A stretch of 18,130 nt of DNA from Erysipelotrichaceae bacterium (GTDB taxonomy: Bacteria > Bacillota_I > Bacilli_A > Erysipelotrichales > Erysipelotrichaceae): NCBI GenBank assembly GCA_020026035.1, contig JAHHRC010000020.1, positions 1-18,130 of the forward strand. The letters run 5' to 3'. The notes under the pieces are model-generated. The model saw only the letters and a program-made list of their open reading frames with translations, made no database searches and had not been told where the DNA came from. Below are positions 13,873-18,130 of the stretch, one piece after another. A program made the position numbers and the translations under genes. How positions within the stretch are numbered: position 1 is the stretch's first letter; the number at the start of each line of letters is the position of its first letter.

Positions 13873-14771
13873 AAAATCTATATGAAAGTCTAAGTGAATT
13901 TGGGCGAGTGGATGAATATGTTCCACTTTCCAAAATGACGACCTTGCATATTGGCGGGTTAGCACGGTATGTGGCATATCCGGCAAATGATTTATCTTTG
14001 GATGGAATGTTAAAGATCATTCAAAAAGAAGGGGTTCCTTTTAAGTTGATTGGAAAGGGCAGTAATCTTCTTTGTTCGGATGAGTTATACGATGGAGTGA
14101 TTATTCGTTTGGATAAGCACTTTGATGATTTTTATATACGGGACACAAGAATCGTTGCCCAAAGTGGATGTTCGATTATTATGTTAGCGTATAAAGCGAT
14201 GGAACAAGGCCTAACGGGCTTGGAGTTTGCCTCAGGTATTCCTGGTACTGTTGGTGGTACGACCTTTATGAATGCGGGTGCGTATCGATCCAGTGTCAGT
14301 GAAATCATTGAAGGGGTGTTTGTCTATCGTGAAGGTCGATTTGAATGGATGACAAGTGAAGAGTGTGGTTTTGATTATCGAACAAGCATCTTCCAGAAAC
14401 ATCCAGATTGGATCATTGTGGCCGTCCAATACAACCTTGCAAAAGGCGACAAGAGAGAAATTCGTGAGTTGATTGATTCAAGAAGAGAAAGACGTATGCA
14501 ATCTCAACCTTTAGAAAAGCGTTCGGCTGGATCGACGTTCCGCAATCCGGATGAAATGCCGGCATGGAAGTTGATTGAAGGCATTGGCTATCGTGGGAAA
14601 CGCATTGGCGATGCGGCGGTTTCTAGTAAACATGTCAATTTCTTGATCAATGAAGATAAGGCAACAGCTAGCGACTTTATGAAGTTAGTTGAAGAGATTC
14701 AACAGGAAGTCAAACAAAAATATGATATCGAATTAAGTATGGAAGTGGAGAAATTCAATTGGGAAAAGTGA
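13869..14771 (+). CDS. murB: UDP-N-acetylenolpyruvoylglucosamine reductase
   Basis: An FAD enzyme reducing UDP-GlcNAc-enolpyruvate to UDP-MurNAc with NADPH in the cytoplasm. It has 300 residues, matching the shorter Gram-positive (type II) form. The FAD-binding segments GKGSNLL and SGIPGTVGGTTFMNAGAY are clear. RSAGSTFRNP carries the likely proton-donor Ser222. The C-terminal MEVEKF segment carries the acidic residue expected near the end. The start overlaps murG by four bases and the end overlaps the ftsQ start by 13, so the three are one translationally coupled operon. Confidence 0.96.
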   Translation: MKNLYESLSEFGRVDEYVPLSKMTTLHIGGLARYVAYPANDLSLDGMLKIIQKEGVPFKLIGKGSNLLCSDELYDGVIIRLDKHFDDFYIRDTRIVAQSGCSIIMLAYKAMEQGLTGLEFASGIPGTVGGTTFMNAGAYRSSVSEIIEGVFVYREGRFEWMTSEECGFDYRTSIFQKHPDWIIVAVQYNLAKGDKREIRELIDSRRERRMQSQPLEKRSAGSTFRNPDEMPAWKLIEGIGYRGKRIGDAAVSSKHVNFLINEDKATASDFMKLVEEIQQEVKQKYDIELSMEVEKFNWEK

Positions 14772-15889
14772 TTGAAAAATCAAAAGACAAAAAGAAAAAG
14801 CCTGAAAGTGGTGTTGATTCGGTCTTTGAGGAACAAGCGATCTTAAGTGATAACGTGCAGTTTAAAAAGGCGAAGACAAATCTTTTTGTATGTGCAATGG
14901 TGCTAAGTGTAACAGTCATCTTGTTTTTGTATACCTTACTACCTACTTCTCGTGTACAAGCGGTTTCCATTCATGGAAACTCCTATGTAAGCAAAGAATA
15001 CATTGAGAAGATTTCCAATGTGAACTTTGATTCGTATTTCTATTTGGTAAAGCCAAAGAAGATTGAACAAACCTTATTGGAAGATCCAATGATTGAAGAA
15101 GCGAAGGTAAAGGTGTTACCAGGGAACTTGGTTTCGATTGAGATTGTTGAAAAACAACCGATTGCTTATCGCTATGACAATGAGGTACCAGAGATTTTGT
15201 TTGTCGATGGAACAACCTGTGAATTGGTGAGTGACTATATGCCAATCATTGCTCGTGTACCGTATGTCAAAGGCTTCAACGATGAAAAACAAACCCATCT
15301 ATTCTGTATGGCGTTTGCCAATGTGAATCGTGATATGATTGAAAATATGTCCGAGATTCAACAATATCCATTGTCCTTTGACCAACAAGCCATGATGATA
15401 CGGATGCGTGATGGGATGCACTTTTTTGCCAATTACTTCTCACTGGAAGTGATTAATGAATACAATGCGATTATTGAACATGTAAAAGACACGAAGAAAT
15501 GTTTGTTTGCGGATTCTGCAAAGAAGGTCGCGGTGTTAAAGGCATGTCCTTGGGATGAAGTCGTGGTAGAACGCGAATATTGGATGCGTGATGATGGAAG
15601 TTATATCACCAATAAATGGGGTGATAAGGCAGTCAAGCATTACTATGCCGATAAGAATGGAAACTTCTTCCTAGACAAAGCTGGCAATAAGATTGTCATT
15701 CCAATTAGTATCAAAGGAAATGATGAACCGGATAAGAAGTTTGAAGACCATTACTTTGCTGGATACTATGATTCTGGTGTCTTGATTCTTCCACCGGAAG
15801 AACTTGAAAACGAAGAAGCAGAAGAAAACAAGGACGAAACAAACGAAGACAAGCAAGAAGACAAAGAAGAGAAGAAAGAGGCAGAATAA
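14759..15889 (+). CDS. divIB: Cell division protein FtsQ/DivIB with extended C-terminus
   Basis: A bitopic divisome protein that works with FtsL/DivIC and FtsB at the septum. A charged cytoplasmic N-terminus (1-40) leads to one membrane helix (about 41-62). A POTRA domain follows (about 66-135, VSIHGNSYVSKEYIEK...VKVLPGNLVSIEIVEKQPIAYR), then the beta domain to about 270. The protein then continues for about 105 residues. An aromatic, Gly/Asp/Lys-rich segment (about 273-340) is followed by an acidic Glu/Asp/Lys/Asn tail (341-376). Total length 376 is long for DivIB. The TTG start at 14759 is preferred because GGAG (14747-14750) lies eight bases upstream. The GTG at 14768, which would overlap the murB stop by four bases, has GGGA only three bases away. 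Confidence 0.88.
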   Translation: MGKVIEKSKDKKKKPESGVDSVFEEQAILSDNVQFKKAKTNLFVCAMVLSVTVILFLYTLLPTSRVQAVSIHGNSYVSKEYIEKISNVNFDSYFYLVKPKKIEQTLLEDPMIEEAKVKVLPGNLVSIEIVEKQPIAYRYDNEVPEILFVDGTTCELVSDYMPIIARVPYVKGFNDEKQTHLFCMAFANVNRDMIENMSEIQQYPLSFDQQAMMIRMRDGMHFFANYFSLEVINEYNAIIEHVKDTKKCLFADSAKKVAVLKACPWDEVVVEREYWMRDDGSYITNKWGDKAVKHYYADKNGNFFLDKAGNKIVIPISIKGNDEPDKKFEDHYFAGYYDSGVLILPPEELENEEAEENKDETNEDKQEDKEEKKEAE

Positions 15890-15902
15890 GCCGAATTATT
15901 CT
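15883..15902 (+). terminator. Weak A/T-rich hairpin after ftsQ, possible terminator
   Basis: AGAATAA (15883-15889) pairs with TTATTCT (15896-15902) around GCCGAA, followed by ATTTCTT. It overlaps the ftsQ stop codon. The stem has one G-C pair, so termination may be poor. Confidence 0.35.
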
Positions 15903-15907
15903 ATTTC

Positions 15908-15935
15908 TTGAGAAATTCTTAGCATTTGGTATAAT
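15908..15935 (+). promoter_or_regulatory. Promoter of yloU-fakA
   Basis: TTGAGA (15908-15913), a 16-base spacer, and a perfect TATAAT (15930-15935) with an extended TGg in front. The predicted +1 is near 15942, leaving a 19-base leader that holds AGGAG (15948-15952). This is among the strongest-looking promoters in the window. Confidence 0.82.
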
Positions 15936-15960
15936 AAACACGATGTGAGGAGAGAATTCC

Positions 15961-16320
15961 ATGACAGTAGAAAAAAAGACAAATTACGGAAGTATTAAAG
16001 TCTCAGAAGAAGCAGTGGCTTCCTTAGCTGGTGGTGTGATTACAGAATGTTACGGGGTTGTTGGTATGGCATCTCGTAAGTTTGTAAAAGACGGACTAGC
16101 AGAATTATTGAAAAAAGAAAACTATACAAAAGGCGTTGTTGTGCGTCGTAATGATAATGGCTTAGAAATTGACCTCTATATTATGGTTAGTTTCGGAGTT
16201 AAAATCTCTGAGGTTGTTCAAGAAGCTCAGAAAAAAGTGAAATATGTACTACAGAGATCTCTTTCGGAAGAAATCGCTGCAGTCAACGTCTTTGTACAAG
16301 GCGTACAAGTGATTGAATAA
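15961..16320 (+). CDS. yloU: Asp23/Gls24 family envelope stress protein (YloU)
   Basis: A 119-residue Asp23/Gls24 (DUF322) protein. The opening NYGSIKVSEEAVASLAGGVITECYGVVGM and the closing SEEIAAVNVFVQGVQVIE are the family's conserved parts. Family members are abundant, associate with the inner face of the membrane or anchor there via partners, and are often induced by envelope or alkaline stress; the exact biochemical role is not known. AGGAG is eight bases before the ATG. fakA follows 14 bases downstream, the same yloU-yloV pair as in Bacillus, which suggests a shared envelope-lipid role. Confidence 0.93.
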   Translation: MTVEKKTNYGSIKVSEEAVASLAGGVITECYGVVGMASRKFVKDGLAELLKKENYTKGVVVRRNDNGLEIDLYIMVSFGVKISEVVQEAQKKVKYVLQRSLSEEIAAVNVFVQGVQVIE

Positions 16321-16334
16321 CGGAGGTCTTAACG

Positions 16335-17942
16335 ATGGATAAATTGAATGGAAAAATATTCAAAGGCATGCTCGAAAGTGGTTGTGCCAATTTGAACAAT
16401 AGAAAAGCAGAAGTAGACGCATTGAACGTATTCCCTGTACCTGATGGAGATACTGGTACAAATATGTCTTTGACCTTTACAAATGGTCTTGCAGAAGTTC
16501 GTAAAGCAGGTAGTGATGCATTACCAGATGTAGCAAAGACATTGTCTCGTGGATTATTAATGGGAGCACGCGGAAATTCCGGTGTCATCCTTTCACAGAT
16601 CTTTAGAGGCTTCCATGCGTCGGTAACAGACAAAGAAGAACTTACAACTGCAGAACTTGCAGAGGCAATGTGTGCTGGAGCGAAGAAGGCTTACAAGGCA
16701 GTTATGCGTCCTGTAGAAGGAACGATTCTAACAGTCATTCGTGAGTCAAGTGAAGCAGCGAGTAAGTACTTAGAAGAAAATCCTTCGATCGATATTGAAG
16801 AGTATATTGATGTTCTATGCAAAGAAGCGAAAGTTTCCTTAGACCATACACCAGAACTACTTCCAATCCTTAAGGATGCAAGTGTTGTCGATAGTGGTGG
16901 AGCAGGATTACTTGCGATCTTTGATGGATTCCGTGCGTACCTATTAGGTTCACCAATTAGTGAAACAAGTGGGGAAGAAGTGTCAGCTTCCTTAGAACAT
17001 GAAGCACATGGATACCGTACAGAATTTATTCTTAAGCTATCGGAAAAATGGACACACTTCTTTAAAGAAGATCGTTTCCGTAAGGGATTAAAAGAATTTG
17101 GCAATTCACCACTCATCATTCGTGATGGTGACTTGTTAAAGGTTCGTGTTTCGACATTAGCACCAGGGGAAGTATTAAACCTTGGACAACGCTTTGGGGA
17201 ATTCGAAAAGATCCAAATTGAAAATGCGGCATTAGGACTTTCTGCATCAATCTTAGAAGAAAGCAAAGAAGAAGTCGCAATTGAAAAAGAATATGGAATC
17301 ATTACTTGCTGTGCAGGTGATGGGTTAAAGGCTTTGTTTGAAGAATACCGTGCGGACTATGTTGTAAGTGGTGGACAAACAATGAACCCATCCACAGAAG
17401 ACTTCGTTTCGGCAATTAAGAAGGTTCCTTCCAAGCATATCTTCATTCTTCCAAATAACTCCAACATTATTATGGCTGCCAAGCAAGCTGCGGAAGTTAC
17501 GGAAGATAAGGATGTCATTGTCTTAGAGACAAAGTCTGTTCCTCAAGGTCTTGCGGCTTGTATTAACTTTAATCCAGACGCAAGTGTAGAAGATAACAAA
17601 GAAGCGATGAGCGATGCGATTGCCCATGTAAAAACAGGACAAATCACATATGCCATTAAGGATACGGTTATTGATGGACGTACAATTGAAAAGGGTGACT
17701 ATATGGGAATCCTTGCAAAAGATATTCGTCTAACAAAGAAAGATAAAGTAGAAGCTTGTTGTGAGCTATTGGATCAAATGATTGATGAAGATTCGGAAAT
17801 CGTTACATTGATTCAAGGATGCGATGCAAGCGAAGAAGAAGTAAACGCAGTTGTTTCCTACATCGAAGAGAAGTTTGATGTAGATGTTGATGTACAAAAC
17901 GGTAAGCAACCAGTGTATTGTTTCATTTTAGGAGTTGAATAA
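16335..17942 (+). CDS. fakA: Fatty acid kinase catalytic subunit FakA (YloV/DAK family)
   Basis: FakA phosphorylates FakB-bound fatty acids to acyl-phosphates for phospholipid synthesis. It has 535 residues, close to the usual 545-555. The N-terminal DhaL-type kinase domain has VPDGDTGTNM (Asp37 and Asp39, the metal and ATP site) and GARGNSGVILSQ (77-88). The middle domain spans about 220-320. The C-terminal domain (about 325-535) has VVSGGQTMNPSTEDF and LPNNSNIIMAA, well conserved. In the middle domain, the expected GYCTEF reads GYRTEF (Arg228), and the expected HVHT reads RVST (Arg271, Ser273), so all three putative zinc ligands are missing. GGAGG (16322-16326) gives a good start. It lies directly after yloU, with recG downstream, as in Bacillus relatives. 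Confidence 0.93.
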   Translation: MDKLNGKIFKGMLESGCANLNNRKAEVDALNVFPVPDGDTGTNMSLTFTNGLAEVRKAGSDALPDVAKTLSRGLLMGARGNSGVILSQIFRGFHASVTDKEELTTAELAEAMCAGAKKAYKAVMRPVEGTILTVIRESSEAASKYLEENPSIDIEEYIDVLCKEAKVSLDHTPELLPILKDASVVDSGGAGLLAIFDGFRAYLLGSPISETSGEEVSASLEHEAHGYRTEFILKLSEKWTHFFKEDRFRKGLKEFGNSPLIIRDGDLLKVRVSTLAPGEVLNLGQRFGEFEKIQIENAALGLSASILEESKEEVAIEKEYGIITCCAGDGLKALFEEYRADYVVSGGQTMNPSTEDFVSAIKKVPSKHIFILPNNSNIIMAAKQAAEVTEDKDVIVLETKSVPQGLAACINFNPDASVEDNKEAMSDAIAHVKTGQITYAIKDTVIDGRTIEKGDYMGILAKDIRLTKKDKVEACCELLDQMIDEDSEIVTLIQGCDASEEEVNAVVSYIEEKFDVDVDVQNGKQPVYCFILGVE

Positions 17943-17949
17943 AAAGATA

Positions 17950-17978
17950 CCTAAGTTGCATAAGTGACTTAGGTTTTC
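17950..17978 (+). terminator. Terminator or attenuator between fakA and recG
   Basis: ACCTAAGT (17950-17957) pairs with ACTTAGGT (17968-17975) around a ten-base loop, followed by TTTTCT. The stem is moderate and no promoter is seen between it and recG, so readthrough is likely. Confidence 0.65.
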
Positions 17979-18002
17979 TCGTAATAGGAGTTTTGTGTGG
18001 GT

Positions 18003-18130
18003 ATGGAATTAACAGATAAAAAATTAAAACTGACAAAAAAGCGTATTGAGTCCTTAGAACGATTGGGAATCAAAGATGCGGATGCTTTAATTATGTATAT
18101 TCCATTCCGCTATGAACAAATTGTCAAAAA
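18003..18130 (+). CDS. recG: ATP-dependent DNA helicase RecG, N-terminal fragment (cut by window edge)
   Basis: The first 42 codons, open to the edge. The residues KKRIESLERLGIKDADALIMYIPFRYE match the helical start of RecG, where a LGI...DLLxYxPxRYED pattern leads into the wedge domain. RecG remodels stalled forks and Holliday junctions. The helicase motifs lie beyond the window. The ATG at 18003 has AGGAG (17987-17991) eleven bases upstream; a TTG at 17994 in the same frame is too close to that site. Position after fakA agrees with the yloU-yloV-...-recG order of other Firmicutes. Confidence 0.85.
   Translation, partial: MELTDKKLKLTKKRIESLERLGIKDADALIMYIPFRYEQIVK

Noticed and set aside
16691..17302. 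A 203-codon - strand open frame opposite fakA
   Set aside because: A Ser/Arg-rich low-complexity product with no recognisable domain. fakA on the + strand is certain and conserved.
1..18130. Search for mobile elements, CRISPR repeats, phage or toxin-antitoxin and defence genes
   Set aside because: No transposase, integrase, spaced direct repeats or recognisable defence domains in either strand; gene content is core metabolism, repair and envelope.

Overview
The window is an ordinary low-GC Firmicutes (Bacillota) chromosome segment, densely packed and mostly on the + strand. Three features favour an Erysipelotrichia-type relative: the A/T-rich coding sequence, the gene orders (rnhC beside cvpA/mutS2; murG-murB-ftsQ/divIB; yloU-fakA-recG), and a DUF3196-like gene directly upstream of tig. 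This placement is inference; no 16S or ribosomal protein gene is present to fix it. I see no insertion sequence, prophage, integrase, CRISPR array or defence system.

Layout. 1-170 (-) is the start of rnhC (RNase HIII), divergent from a cvpA-like membrane gene, mutS2 and uvrC (264-5015), a repair-flavoured operon. A promoter then leads to a membrane-anchored VanY/LAS-type peptidase (5069-6121), which ends at back-to-back convergent terminators. An unrecognised small membrane protein (6196-6564, -) is divergent from a YfcE-type phosphodiesterase (6647-7141). tRNA-Arg(TCT) follows with its own promoter and terminator. Next come a DUF3196-like gene (7325-8017) and the trigger factor gene tig (8192-9601), then lon-engB (9701-12624), then murG-murB-ftsQ (12796-15889), then yloU-fakA (15961-17942), and finally the first 42 codons of recG at the right edge.

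How the genes work together. tig and lon form a protein-folding and proteolysis pair. engB serves ribosome assembly. murG, murB and ftsQ serve wall synthesis and division. yloU and fakA serve envelope stress and fatty-acid activation. rnhC, mutS2, uvrC and recG serve genome maintenance.

Most notable observations. (1) A near-consensus CIRCE (HrcA operator) overlaps a TTGACA promoter upstream of tig, with a second promoter downstream, so the ribosome-bound chaperone may be heat-inducible through HrcA. (2) Trigger factor carries a 46-residue tail of nine Lys-Lys doublets spaced 4-5 residues apart. (3) In FakA, all three positions of the middle-domain metal-ligand set (Cys, His-x-His) appear replaced by Arg, Arg and Ser. 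(4) In the VanY-like protein, the usual catalytic Glu and substrate-binding Arg positions are changed while the three zinc ligands are kept. (5) Three genes (rnhC, the phosphodiesterase and murG) have -10 boxes so close to the ATG that leaderless mRNAs are predicted. No radically new system is evident; the interest lies in regulation and in these protein-level departures.
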